From contig JBBITW010000093.1 in the NCBI GenBank assembly GCA_037440525.1, positions 1 through 14,109 of the forward strand: a DNA stretch of 14,109 nucleotides, written 5' to 3'. The DNA comes from JBBITW01 sp037440525 (GTDB taxonomy: Bacteria; Desulfobacterota; BSN033; UBA1163). Made by a program: the position numbers and the translations under genes. Below are positions 6,438 to 14,109 of this stretch, in pieces (position 1 is the stretch's first letter; every line of letters begins with the position of its first letter). The notes beneath the pieces were generated by a model. The model did not search any database. It was not told the origin of the DNA and saw nothing but the letters and a program-made list of their open reading frames with translations.

Positions 6438-8288
6438 ATGCAACCAGGACAACGAATCCTTCTTATAGATCTATCGAAGAGAGAAAGTTTGATAGAAGAG
6501 ATTCCAGATCAAACGATATCAAATTTTATTGGGGGAAGGGGTTTGGGAGCAAAGTTGCTCTGGGATTATGTCAAACCCAAAATCGATCCTCTTGGCCCGG
6601 ATAATAAACTCATATTTACAGTTGGACCTCTTCAGGGGACAGGAGTCTTTTTTACAGGAAGGACAACCATATGCACCAAATCCCCTCTAACCAATATCTA
6701 TCTCTATTCGGTTGCTGGCGGAAATTTTGGAATCAATCTAAGAAGATGTGGTTATACAGCTCTTATTATTCATGGAAAATCTGATTCCCCTTTATTTCTC
6801 TGGATAAAAGATGAAAAGGTAGAATTTAGAGATGCCAGTAGGTTTTGGGGCATGAATACTACTGAGGCCCAGCAATTCATATTGGATGAGGTGGGGGATC
6901 CAGAGGCATCCACTGCAGTTATTGGGCCTGCTGGAGAGAATTTATCGCGAATTTCAGGTATTGTTACAGAAGGATCGAAGCGAAGGATATTTGCAAGGGG
7001 CGGAAGTGGTGCAGTAATGGGGAGCAAACTTTTAAAAGGGATTGCCATACATGGGACAGGAGAGATAGAAATAGGCGATTCAAAATCTATAAAGCAAATA
7101 AACACAATGATTGGCGAGGCCCTCAGAAACAATCCTGACTATTTAAAGAGGTGGAAAAACTATGGGACGGCGGGAGACGTGGGCCTTCTTAATGAATTAG
7201 GAATATTTCCTACAAGGAATTGGCAAACAGGTTATTTCGACAAATCTAATGATATCGATCCTAATTTTCATAGAGAAGATTGGGTGATAAAAGACACAAC
7301 ATGTGGGTCAATTTGTCCGATGTTTTGTGCAAAGATAAATTTAGTTCGCTCAGGGGAATATGCTGGTTTTTTGAGTGAAGGCCCTGAATATGAAACGATA
7401 TACTCATTTGGATCAAATTGTGGGAATAATAGATTTGATTCTATTATCGCAGCAGATAGACTCTGTGACGAGTTGGGACTGGATACAATGTCAACAGGTG
7501 GGGTTATTGGGTTTGCTATGGAGTGCTTTGAAAAAGGTCTGATCAGCGATAAAGAGACTGATGGTCTTGTTCTCAGATTCGGAAATTACGAAGAGATCAT
7601 CAAAATGATTCGAAAGATTGCATATCGCCAGAGTTTTGGAGATCTTTTGGCAGATGGAGTAAGAAGGGCATCCGAGCATATCGGTAAAGGTTCGAATTTT
7701 TTTGCTATGCATTCAAAGGGACTTGAATTTGGAGGGTATGAATGTAGAGGTGTTTATGGACAGGCACTACAGTACTCTATGAGCAATCGAGGGGGATGCC
7801 ACCATGATCTTGGGAATCCTGCAAGGATTGAGATAAGAGATGGAAGTGGTTTGGAGACAAAGAATAAGGGGAAATTGCTCAAAGAGGCAATGATATCTCG
7901 GGTGATGTGTGATATTGGCATATTGTGTACATTTCCAAGACATGTGCTTGGATTGGAATTAGTTGCCAAGGCCCTTTCCTCAGCACTCGGGAAGAAAATA
8001 ACAGAACAGGACTTAAGGGAGATTTGTGAACGTATTGTAAATATTGAGCGTGCATTTAATGTGAGGGAAGGAATCAGAGCCAAGGACGATAGGTTGCCGG
8101 ATAGATTGTTAAAGGAGCCAATGCCTGATGGACCAAACAAGGGATCTACTGTTCCTTTTGAAGAACTGAAAAATGATTTTTATAGAGAATTTGGATGGGA
8201 CCCAGAAACAGGTGCACCAACAAGAGAAACACTGAAAAGGTTGGGGCTAAATGATGTAGATGATGAACTTAAATATTATCTGTATTGA
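6438..8288 (+). CDS. Aldehyde:ferredoxin oxidoreductase family protein (tungsten-pterin type)
   Basis: A 616-residue cytoplasmic AOR-family enzyme, the usual family length, expected to oxidise an aldehyde to a carboxylate (or the reverse) with ferredoxin, using a W- or Mo-bis-pterin and one 4Fe-4S cluster. The N-terminal domain shows GGRGLGAKLLWDY (32-44), FTGRTTICTKSPLT (72-85) and ARGGSGAVMGSK (186-197). The cluster cysteines appear as C289, C293 and C297 (TCGSICPMFC) with a distal C497 (DIGILC). This is CX3CX3C rather than the CX2CX3C of the Pyrococcus enzyme. Further motifs are EGPEYET (314-320), the pterin-contact motif DELGLD (344-349), and RGGCHHD (451-457) with a His near the active site. 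No separate ferredoxin subunit gene is adjacent. The start ATG has a poor ribosome-binding site 56 nt after the SDR stop. The substrate is unresolved; an acyl or aromatic aldehyde is possible. Remote relation to the benzoyl-CoA reductase subunit BamB, an AOR-fold enzyme, cannot be excluded. Confidence 0.92.
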   Translation: MQPGQRILLIDLSKRESLIEEIPDQTISNFIGGRGLGAKLLWDYVKPKIDPLGPDNKLIFTVGPLQGTGVFFTGRTTICTKSPLTNIYLYSVAGGNFGINLRRCGYTALIIHGKSDSPLFLWIKDEKVEFRDASRFWGMNTTEAQQFILDEVGDPEASTAVIGPAGENLSRISGIVTEGSKRRIFARGGSGAVMGSKLLKGIAIHGTGEIEIGDSKSIKQINTMIGEALRNNPDYLKRWKNYGTAGDVGLLNELGIFPTRNWQTGYFDKSNDIDPNFHREDWVIKDTTCGSICPMFCAKINLVRSGEYAGFLSEGPEYETIYSFGSNCGNNRFDSIIAADRLCDELGLDTMSTGGVIGFAMECFEKGLISDKETDGLVLRFGNYEEIIKMIRKIAYRQSFGDLLADGVRRASEHIGKGSNFFAMHSKGLEFGGYECRGVYGQALQYSMSNRGGCHHDLGNPARIEIRDGSGLETKNKGKLLKEAMISRVMCDIGILCTFPRHVLGLELVAKALSSALGKKITEQDLREICERIVNIERAFNVREGIRAKDDRLPDRLLKEPMPDGPNKGSTVPFEELKNDFYREFGWDPETGAPTRETLKRLGLNDVDDELKYYLY

Positions 8289-8385
8289 GCTAATATTGAT
8301 AAAAGATATCGAGAATACTATTTGGTGAGCTAAATAAAACTTTACTATATATCCAAAAGCTTTAGATAAATGATTTAAAAATGAA

Positions 8386-9573
8386 ATGGGGATAGGTGAG
8401 GATTTAAAAAGAGTTGATTCAACAATTCTTACTATAAGCCTGGGGCATACTTTCACGCACTGGTATCCGGCTACATTCTTTATCATCTTACCTTATTTAA
8501 CTAAGGAATTAAACCTTTCCTATAGTCAAGCTGGTTTTTTAATCACTTTACAGTCTCTTGCAGGGACTATTATAAATTTCCCTGCCGGGATGATGGTGGA
8601 TATGATTGGAAAGACAGGCCTCATCATGGTCATCTCCCTCGCATGGACAGGGATTCCCTATTTTTTTCTTGGTATGGTTGAAAGCTATTTAATCATCCTC
8701 TTTTGCATGGTCTTAATAGGTATTGGGAATTATCTCTGGCACCCTGCAGCAATGTCTGTTCTTTCAGCCCAATATCCTGAGCGCCGTGGTCTTGCTCTGG
8801 CCCTTCACTCACTGGGAGCAAACCTTGGAGATACTATAGCCCCGTTAGTAATTGGCTTTACCCTAACCCTTATTACCTGGCGGACAAGCCTATTTTTTAA
8901 TATCATACCCGGACTTTTGATGGGATTTATTCTTTGGAGAATCTTATTTAGGAAAGGTATTTCAAAAGTCCATATAAAAGGAGAAAGTCAGAATATAAAG
9001 GATTACTGGAGAGGAATTAGGAAGCTTATTAGAAATAAGAATCTCATATTTCTCTCACTTTTATCCGGGTTAAGGGCCATGACCCAGAACGGCCTCTCAA
9101 CATTCTTACCCATATACCTCGTAAAGGAGCTAAGTCTTAATCCAGCCCTTGTTGGAAGTTATATTGCTGTGATGCAAGGGGCTGGAATGGTCTCCTCACC
9201 TTTTTCTGGTCTGTTATCAGACAAAAGGGGGAGAAAACAGGTTATAAATGCAGGTCTTCTTACAACAAGTCTTATTATATTCTTACTTGTCTTCTTAAAT
9301 ATTAAATGGATTTTTATTGCGGTGATGGCCTTCCTGGGTTTTTTCCTATATTCACTCAGACCTGTAATATTCGCCTGGGTCATGGATGTTACACCAAAGG
9401 AGATGGGTGGGACTACGGTCGGGATATTATTCGGGGTTCAGTCATTCTTTATGACCATATCACCAGTTGTATGTGGAATCATTGCCGATCAATTCGGTCT
9501 CGGAGTGGCCTTCTATTTTTTAGCCCTGATCATTCTCTCTGCAAATATCCTGACAATTTTTATAAGACGATAG
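8386..9573 (+). CDS. Major facilitator superfamily transporter
   Basis: A 395-residue inner-membrane permease with about 12 helices in two halves joined by a basic cytoplasmic loop (residues about 188-218). The loop motif is clear in both halves: GMMVDMIGKTG (68-78) and GLLSDKRGRKQ (275-285). The N-terminal half, with HTFTHWYPATFFIILPYL (21-38) and HPAAMSVLSAQYPERRGLAL (119-138), resembles the fosmidomycin-resistance (Fsr)-like branch of MFS. That branch contains drug exporters and metabolite carriers. The start is weakly supported: there is no good Shine-Dalgarno, and an overlapping 5-codon frame opens at 8381 (ATG AAA TGG GGA TAG). It ends 20 nt before tctB and is probably co-transcribed with it. 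TGAGCTAA occurs twice in the upstream gap (8286-8293 and 8326-8333). Export or uptake of a pathway compound is inferred; the substrate is unknown. Confidence 0.88.
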   Translation: MGIGEDLKRVDSTILTISLGHTFTHWYPATFFIILPYLTKELNLSYSQAGFLITLQSLAGTIINFPAGMMVDMIGKTGLIMVISLAWTGIPYFFLGMVESYLIILFCMVLIGIGNYLWHPAAMSVLSAQYPERRGLALALHSLGANLGDTIAPLVIGFTLTLITWRTSLFFNIIPGLLMGFILWRILFRKGISKVHIKGESQNIKDYWRGIRKLIRNKNLIFLSLLSGLRAMTQNGLSTFLPIYLVKELSLNPALVGSYIAVMQGAGMVSSPFSGLLSDKRGRKQVINAGLLTTSLIIFLLVFLNIKWIFIAVMAFLGFFLYSLRPVIFAWVMDVTPKEMGGTTVGILFGVQSFFMTISPVVCGIIADQFGLGVAFYFLALIILSANILTIFIRR

Positions 9574-9593
9574 ATAGTAGGATTTAGTTAAAA

Positions 9594-10043
9594 ATGATAA
9601 CGATTCAAACAGATTTCTGGTTCAGGGTATTTCTTTTTGCTCTTTTTCTCTTTCTTTATCTTATCTCTTCATCCTACCCCGAAAAGTCAAAACAGTTTCC
9701 GCATCTTATTGCCATATTCAGCCTCATTATAATAGCAATCTCATTTCTAATTGATTTTATTAAAAAAGGAAAATTTGAAAAACAAAATAATGAGTTAAAA
9801 TCATTAGAGAAGAGAAATAGATTTTATAAGGCCTGGGGGATCATTTTAATTTCAATTACATTAGGCTTCTTTGGCGGATTTATATTAACAGCCTTCTTTC
9901 TGTTTTTCGGCTTCTCAATATTCTTTGGGAGAAAAAGGAATCTTTTAAAGAATGTAATCGTATCATTAACTATTACCATTATTATCTTTTTCATCTTTCA
10001 ATGGATATTTGGAACACCTTTATTAAAGGGCTTTATCTGGTAG
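9594..10043 (+). CDS. tctB: Tripartite tricarboxylate transporter small membrane protein TctB
   Basis: A 149-residue small membrane subunit of a TTT-family carboxylate transporter, partner of the TctA permease that follows. Hydrophobic helices lie at about 10-27, 35-55, 80-112 (long enough for two short helices) and 119-139, with a lysine-rich cytoplasmic loop at about 57-79. The features typical of TctB are the FP segment before the second helix and the terminal FGTPLLKGFIW, where many TctB proteins end in a similar L-P/L-x-G-x-W stretch. Sequence conservation in this family is low, so the call rests on size, helix pattern, this C-terminus and position directly before tctA (24 nt gap). Confidence 0.85.
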   Translation: MITIQTDFWFRVFLFALFLFLYLISSSYPEKSKQFPHLIAIFSLIIIAISFLIDFIKKGKFEKQNNELKSLEKRNRFYKAWGIILISITLGFFGGFILTAFFLFFGFSIFFGRKRNLLKNVIVSLTITIIIFFIFQWIFGTPLLKGFIW

Positions 10044-10067
10044 AATTTATCTGAAGAGGCAATAGAG

Positions 10068-11564
10068 TTGAATTCGTTTGATATGCTTTTACAAGCAACA
10101 TATTCTGTTTTACAGTGGGAAAACCTTTTTGCCCTCCTCATGGGCTCATTATATGGGATTATAATTGGAATCCTCCCTGGACTTGGACCATCGGCTGGAA
10201 TGGCCCTCGCACTTCCTCTGGTGCTAAAATGGAATCCCACGACTGCCCTGATATTCATGGGTTCTCTCTATAAATGTAGTAACTATGGGGGTTCTATCAC
10301 TGCAATCTTGGTCAATACCCCAGGGGATGCCTCAAATGCCGCAACAATACTTGATGGCTATCCAATGTGCGAAAAAGGCAAAGGCGGGGTTGCCTTGACT
10401 TTGAGTGCAACGGCTGCAATGGTTGGAGGAACTATTGGAATGATATGTCTAATCTTTTCTGCTCCCATCCTTGCCGAGTTTGCATTAAAATTTGGTCCTG
10501 CTGAATACTTTCTCACCGCTATACTTGCCCTCTCCATCATTGCCTCTGTTGTCCAGGGGGCAACCTTAAAAGGGCTAATCTCTGCAGGTTTGGGTTTGAT
10601 ACTTTCCACTGTGGGCTTCGATGTTATAACAGGACATCTCCGTTTCACATTTGGTTTAAGAGAGATTGAAGACGGTATCCCACTCATTCCTGCCCTGATA
10701 GGACTCTTTGCAATATCCCAGGCCCTTGTGCTTACAGAAACAGCAGAATCAATCTCCCGTATTGGAAAACTTGCAGGAGGTTTCAGGGAAGGAGTAATCA
10801 CATACTTTAAATATCCTTATACAATTGTTCGCTCTGCAGTGATCGGTCTTTTTATTGGTATCCTTCCGGCTGTGGGGCAAAGCTCTGCAGGCCTTCTTTC
10901 ATGGGCTGAAGCAAAAAGGGAATCTTCACACCCCGAAACCTTTGGTAAAGGAGATCCTGAGGGGGTTATCGCATCAGAGACATCCACCAATGCCTGCATG
11001 CCAGGGGATCTCGTCTGCACAATTGCCCTGGGTATACCAGGGAGCATTGGGGCAGCCATATTCTTAGGTGTAATGATTATATTTGGGGTTATTCCCGGAC
11101 CACTGGTTTTTAATGAAAAGGCAGATGTAATCTATAGCCTCTTTGTGGCCCTTATTTTAACATCATTTATCCTCTTTTTAATCGGCATAAGGTTTGCTCG
11201 ACATCTTGCCTTTGTCACTCTTCTACCCAATGAGATCATTGTACCTATAATCCTTGTTGTCAGTCTACTTGGAAGCTTTGCCATACGGAATCTGATGGCA
11301 GATGTTATCATTAGCCTTGTTTTTGGTATATTAGGATATATTATGTTAAAGAGAAATTATACACCTGTTCCACTACTTTTAGGTCTTGTCCTTGGAGAGA
11401 TGTTGGAATACAATTATCATCGGGCCCTGATGATCTCTGGTGGATCTTATTCCATCTTTTATGCATCTATTATTTCAAAGATTTTAATCTTTTTCACAAT
11501 TTTATCTTTTTTAGCTCCCTTTTTGGGAACTCTCTGGAAAAGATTGATCAAACTAATAAAATGA
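10068..11564 (+). CDS. tctA: Tripartite tricarboxylate transporter large permease TctA
   Basis: A 498-residue main permease of the TTT transporter, about 12 helices, of normal family length. It has the signature GILPGLGPSAGMALALP (34-50), then YKCSNYGGSITAILVNTPGD (68-87) and DGYPM (96-100). The second half repeats the theme with GILPAVGQSSAGLLSWAEAK beginning near residue 264, followed by the ACMPGDLVCTIALGIPGS segment. Near the C-terminus, LVLGEMLEYNYHRALMISGG is also diagnostic. The start is taken as TTG at 10068 with GAAGAGG at 10053-10059. It gives MNSFDMLLQA, matching the usual TctA N-terminus; the next ATG (10083) would trim five residues. The gene order B-A-C differs from the C-B-A order of the Salmonella prototype. 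It probably imports the carboxylate bound by the downstream TctC. Confidence 0.95.
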   Translation: MNSFDMLLQATYSVLQWENLFALLMGSLYGIIIGILPGLGPSAGMALALPLVLKWNPTTALIFMGSLYKCSNYGGSITAILVNTPGDASNAATILDGYPMCEKGKGGVALTLSATAAMVGGTIGMICLIFSAPILAEFALKFGPAEYFLTAILALSIIASVVQGATLKGLISAGLGLILSTVGFDVITGHLRFTFGLREIEDGIPLIPALIGLFAISQALVLTETAESISRIGKLAGGFREGVITYFKYPYTIVRSAVIGLFIGILPAVGQSSAGLLSWAEAKRESSHPETFGKGDPEGVIASETSTNACMPGDLVCTIALGIPGSIGAAIFLGVMIIFGVIPGPLVFNEKADVIYSLFVALILTSFILFLIGIRFARHLAFVTLLPNEIIVPIILVVSLLGSFAIRNLMADVIISLVFGILGYIMLKRNYTPVPLLLGLVLGEMLEYNYHRALMISGGSYSIFYASIISKILIFFTILSFLAPFLGTLWKRLIKLIK

Positions 11565-11579
11565 AAGGAGGGGAAATAT

Positions 11580-12545
11580 ATGATTAAAACATTTCAAAAA
11601 ATATTTAATTTTGGCTTTATCATCGGATTAATTTCTCTATTCACCTTTACAATGGCTGAAGGTGTTGACTTCCCAAAGAAACCAATTAAGATTGTTGTCA
11701 CTGCCTCTGCTGGGGGTGGGGAGGATACAGAAGCTCGAGCGGTTGCCCCCTATCTTGAAAAATATTTAGGGGTAAACATCATTATTGAAAATCAGCCAGG
11801 TGCAGGAGGGAAGATTGCCTTTGAAAAGTTTCAAAGGACAGAACCAGATGGTTATACACTCATAACTTTTACATTTCCCAAAAGCATCATTATAGAATAT
11901 TTGGGAAAAACAGAATTTCGAACAAAGGATTTTACACCCATCTTTGCCTGGTCACGTGCAAACCAACTTCTTGTATGTCATGCAGATACGTGGAAGAGTT
12001 TTGATGAATTTTTAAAAACGGCAAAGGAGAAGACACTTGCAGGCGGACTTTCAGGAAGAGGAAGCACCACACATCTTGCTGGTTTGGTAGCAATGGACGA
12101 ACTGGGAATAAAAGTCAACTGGGTTCCCTATGAGGGGGCTGCAGGGAGTCTTTCAGCCCTGGCTGGAAAACACCTCGATTTTACAATATGTCTGGCCACA
12201 TCTGCTGTTTCACTTATCCGGGCAGGAAAGCTACGTCCTCTATTGATGTTTAGCGATAAAAGGGATCCCTATTTCCCGGATGTCATAATACCTAAAGACA
12301 TAGGATTAGATATAACTCCAATCCCAGGAGTTCGTGGTCTTCATGCTCCCCCAAATACACCTGTTTCAATTGTAAGGGTAATAGAAGAGGCTTGCAATAA
12401 GGTGGTTAAAGAAGAGGGCTTCATCGAGTTTGCAAAGAAGAGGAAGATGGTTATTCACCCACTGAGCAATCAGGAATACAAAAAAATCGTAGAGGCGACC
12501 TATCCAAAGGTGGAAAAATTCCAGGCCATGCTTAAAGAAAAATAA
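11580..12545 (+). CDS. tctC: Tripartite tricarboxylate transporter substrate-binding protein TctC (Bug family)
   Basis: A 321-residue periplasmic binding protein with an N-terminal signal peptide (residues 1-26, hydrophobic FGFIIGLISLFTFTMA, probable cleavage before EGVDFP). The mature start FPKKPIKIVVTASAGGGEDT (31-50) is the Bug-family first strand and ligand loop. It is followed by IIENQPGAGG (68-77) and PDGYTL (89-94), all hallmark motifs. The second lobe carries VPYEGAAGSLSALAGKHLDF, corresponding to the usual PYKGAAPA...GGHVD motif. AAGGAGG at 11565-11571 lies 8 nt before the ATG and overlaps the end of tctA. The stop is 13 nt before the UbiD gene. Characterised Bug proteins bind carboxylates, including aromatic ones such as terephthalate (TphC), and the UbiD neighbour is consistent with an aromatic or unsaturated acid ligand. 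That ligand assignment is inference. Confidence 0.94.
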   Translation: MIKTFQKIFNFGFIIGLISLFTFTMAEGVDFPKKPIKIVVTASAGGGEDTEARAVAPYLEKYLGVNIIIENQPGAGGKIAFEKFQRTEPDGYTLITFTFPKSIIIEYLGKTEFRTKDFTPIFAWSRANQLLVCHADTWKSFDEFLKTAKEKTLAGGLSGRGSTTHLAGLVAMDELGIKVNWVPYEGAAGSLSALAGKHLDFTICLATSAVSLIRAGKLRPLLMFSDKRDPYFPDVIIPKDIGLDITPIPGVRGLHAPPNTPVSIVRVIEEACNKVVKEEGFIEFAKKRKMVIHPLSNQEYKKIVEATYPKVEKFQAMLKEK

Positions 12546-12558
12546 AGGAGAGGGAAAT

Positions 12559-14016
12559 ATGGAACCAAAGTTTCTATACGATGATCTTAGAGGCTGGATC
12601 GATCAGGCAAGAAGGCTTGAAGAATTAAGGGATGTTGAAGGGGCTAACTGGCAGGAAGAGATTGGTATGGCTACAGAACTCCTTGAACACTCAGATCCTG
12701 CCCCTTCTGTCCTCTTTGATAAGATTCCAGGGTATCCCGAAGGATACAGGATTTTGACAAACTTTTTTGGAGGAAGACGTAAGGCCATGACCCTCGGTTT
12801 CCCTGTAGAATTGACACGGATAGAGCTCTCGGAGAGATTTCTTGAAGCCTTTCAGAAGACAAGACCCATCCCCTATGAGTTTGTAAAGAGCGGCCCCATT
12901 TTGGAGAATGTTCAGATGAATGATGATGTAAATGTGCTCATTTTTCCAACTCCTAAATGGCATGAACACGATGGGGGGCGTTATATAGGAACAGGAAGTT
13001 TTACAATTACCAGAGATCCTGATGAAGGATGGGTAAATTTAGGAACCTACAGGGTGATGATTCACGATGAGAAGAGTGTTGGATGCTATATCTCTCCAGG
13101 TAAACATGGGCGTATACATAGGGATAAATATTTTGCCCGTAATGAACCCATGCCTGCGGCAGTTGTTATTGGTGGAGATCCCCTACTCTTTCTCATGGCC
13201 TCAAACGAAGTTCCTTCAGGGGTAAGTGAATATGAATATGCTGGAGGGCTTAGAGGTAAACCTTATCCTGTAATCGAAGGAAAGGTAACAGGTCTGCCCA
13301 TCCCTGCCCATGCGGAGATTGTGCTTGAGGGATTTGTGGATCCTAAAAAACGCCTAAGAGAAGGCCCATTTGGGGAGTGGACAGGATATTATGGGAGTGA
13401 TGTCCGTGATGAACCGGTTATGGATATAAAGGCTATTTATTTCAGAAATAATCCAATAATCTTGGGTGTTGTACCTCAACGGCCTCCAGATGAACATGCT
13501 CGTTTTAGGGCCATTATTCGTTCTGGTCTCCTTAAGCAGGAACTCGAAAAGGCTGGTCTCTCCGGGATAAAGGCAGCCTGGGCACATGAGGTTGGCAATT
13601 CAAGGATGCTTCTTGCTATTGCAATTGAACAAAGGTATGCTGGTCATGCAACTCAGGTAGGTCATGTTGCTTCACAGTGCCATGTAGGAGCCTATGCAGG
13701 AAGGTATGTCATCGTGGTTGACGATGATATAGATGTCTCAAATCTTGAGGAACTTATATGGGCAATGATAAGTCGTTCTGATCCTGCAACATCTATTGAC
13801 ATCATCCATAATGCTTGGTCAACACCTCTTGATCCCCGGATTCATCCTGATGATAAGGCCAAAGGGAAACTTACAAATTCAAGGGCTATTATTGATGCGA
13901 CACGACCCTATGAATGGAGAGATCGTTTTCCTATTGTTAATATGCCGAGCCCTGAGGTGAAGCGAAAGGCAAGGGAGAAATTCTCATATCTCCTCGAAGG
14001 TTTCGTTAAAAAATAA
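12559..14016 (+). CDS. UbiD-family prenylated-FMN-dependent decarboxylase
   Basis: A 485-residue cytoplasmic UbiD-fold enzyme that reversibly decarboxylates aromatic or alpha,beta-unsaturated acids using prenyl-FMN. The catalytic E-R-E set is present: R165 in NLGTYR (160-165), and E268 and E273 in REGPFGEWTGYYG (267-279). Spacings match the Aspergillus ferulic acid decarboxylase (R173, E277, E282). The cofactor metal ligands are N160, H183 (SPGKHGRIH) and E224 or E226 (SEYEYAGG), also at matching spacing. Other family segments are IGGDPLLFLMAS (204-215), the acidic VDDDIDVSNLEELIWAM (387-403) and NSRAIIDATRP (440-450). Start: AAAGGAG at 12544-12550, 8 nt before the ATG. No UbiX-type prenyltransferase gene is in the window, so the cofactor must come from elsewhere in the genome. 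Close coupling to tctBAC suggests that the imported acid, or a derivative of it, is the substrate. The substrate and the direction of the reaction are unknown. Confidence 0.95.
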   Translation: MEPKFLYDDLRGWIDQARRLEELRDVEGANWQEEIGMATELLEHSDPAPSVLFDKIPGYPEGYRILTNFFGGRRKAMTLGFPVELTRIELSERFLEAFQKTRPIPYEFVKSGPILENVQMNDDVNVLIFPTPKWHEHDGGRYIGTGSFTITRDPDEGWVNLGTYRVMIHDEKSVGCYISPGKHGRIHRDKYFARNEPMPAAVVIGGDPLLFLMASNEVPSGVSEYEYAGGLRGKPYPVIEGKVTGLPIPAHAEIVLEGFVDPKKRLREGPFGEWTGYYGSDVRDEPVMDIKAIYFRNNPIILGVVPQRPPDEHARFRAIIRSGLLKQELEKAGLSGIKAAWAHEVGNSRMLLAIAIEQRYAGHATQVGHVASQCHVGAYAGRYVIVVDDDIDVSNLEELIWAMISRSDPATSIDIIHNAWSTPLDPRIHPDDKAKGKLTNSRAIIDATRPYEWRDRFPIVNMPSPEVKRKAREKFSYLLEGFVKK

Positions 14017-14054
14017 GCATATATCAAATCTTCCCATGAAGGAGAAATGTTATT

Positions 14055-14109
14055 ATGAAGATACCAGATCAGTATAAAGAAACATTTGATTTCTATATAA
14101 AGAAAGGGC
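14055..14109 (+). CDS. Start of an unidentified ORF (3' partial)
   Basis: An ATG 38 nt after the UbiD stop, with AAGGAG at 14039-14044 (10 nt spacing), opens a frame that stays open to the window end. It reads MKIPDQYKETFDFYIKKG. Eighteen residues are too few to name a family. The spacing and ribosome-binding site suggest that it is translated and belongs to the same transcript as the UbiD gene. A competing ATG at 14036 closes after 13 codons. Confidence 0.5.
   Translation, partial: MKIPDQYKETFDFYIKKG

Noticed and set aside
7754..8140. Minus-strand frame of 128 codons inside the AOR gene (also 6770-7132)
   Set aside because: Both are antisense to well-conserved AOR motifs, without ribosome-binding site or recognisable content.
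8286..8333. Direct repeat TGAGCTAA (8286-8293 and 8326-8333) as an operator or attachment site
   Set aside because: Only 8 bp, asymmetric, and the first copy overlaps the AOR stop codon; chance is a sufficient explanation.
9306..9587. 93-codon + strand frame overlapping the end of the MFS gene
   Set aside because: It is an out-of-frame reading of MFS helices 10-12; the MFS frame carries the conserved sequence.

Overview
The window is an accessory metabolic region of a bacterial genome. Every supportable gene lies on the + strand. Base composition is moderately AT-rich, intergenic gaps are short, and most genes have a clear Shine-Dalgarno sequence. A tungsten-type aldehyde:ferredoxin oxidoreductase, a UbiD-type (de)carboxylase and periplasmic-binding-protein transporters (TAXI-TRAP and TctABC) together suggest an anaerobic or facultatively anaerobic Gram-negative-type bacterium. 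A Desulfobacterota-like or similar environmental anaerobe would fit. The taxon is inferred from gene content only; there is no marker gene in the window.

Layout. (1) 1-4071 is a TRAP transporter of the TAXI type. It has two tandem, near-identical periplasmic solute-binding proteins (the first cut by the window edge) and one fused 4TM/12TM permease. A C/G-rich hairpin lies just before the permease and can pair with its ribosome-binding site. (2) 4072-4286 is an intergenic gap holding a structured, repeat-like inverted element. (3) 4287-8288 carries three soluble enzymes: an M29-aminopeptidase/NicX-like metalloenzyme, a short-chain dehydrogenase/reductase and an AOR-family oxidoreductase. (4) 8386-12545 carries transport genes: an MFS permease, then the complete tripartite tricarboxylate transporter in the order tctB-tctA-tctC. 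(5) 12559-14016 is a UbiD-family decarboxylase 13 nt after tctC, followed by the first 18 codons of another ORF that runs off the window.

How the genes may work together (inference). Three independent uptake or export routes for small organic molecules (TRAP, MFS, TTT) surround enzymes suited to breaking down an organic acid. UbiD could remove or add a carboxyl group on an aromatic or unsaturated acid. The SDR could interconvert an alcohol and a carbonyl. The AOR could oxidise an aldehyde to an acid with ferredoxin as acceptor. The M29/NicX-like protein could act as a hydrolase or metal-dependent lyase on an intermediate. No CoA ligase, CoA transferase, UbiX prenyltransferase or transcriptional regulator is visible, so the substrate stays open. 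No RNA genes, CRISPR arrays, transposases or phage genes were seen.

Most notable for follow-up: the tandem SBP duplication with a 140-bp perfectly identical core (probable gene conversion) beside a hypervariable patch; the ribosome-binding-site hairpin before the permease; an orphan Shine-Dalgarno followed by ATG-TAA; and the catabolic/transport island as a whole.
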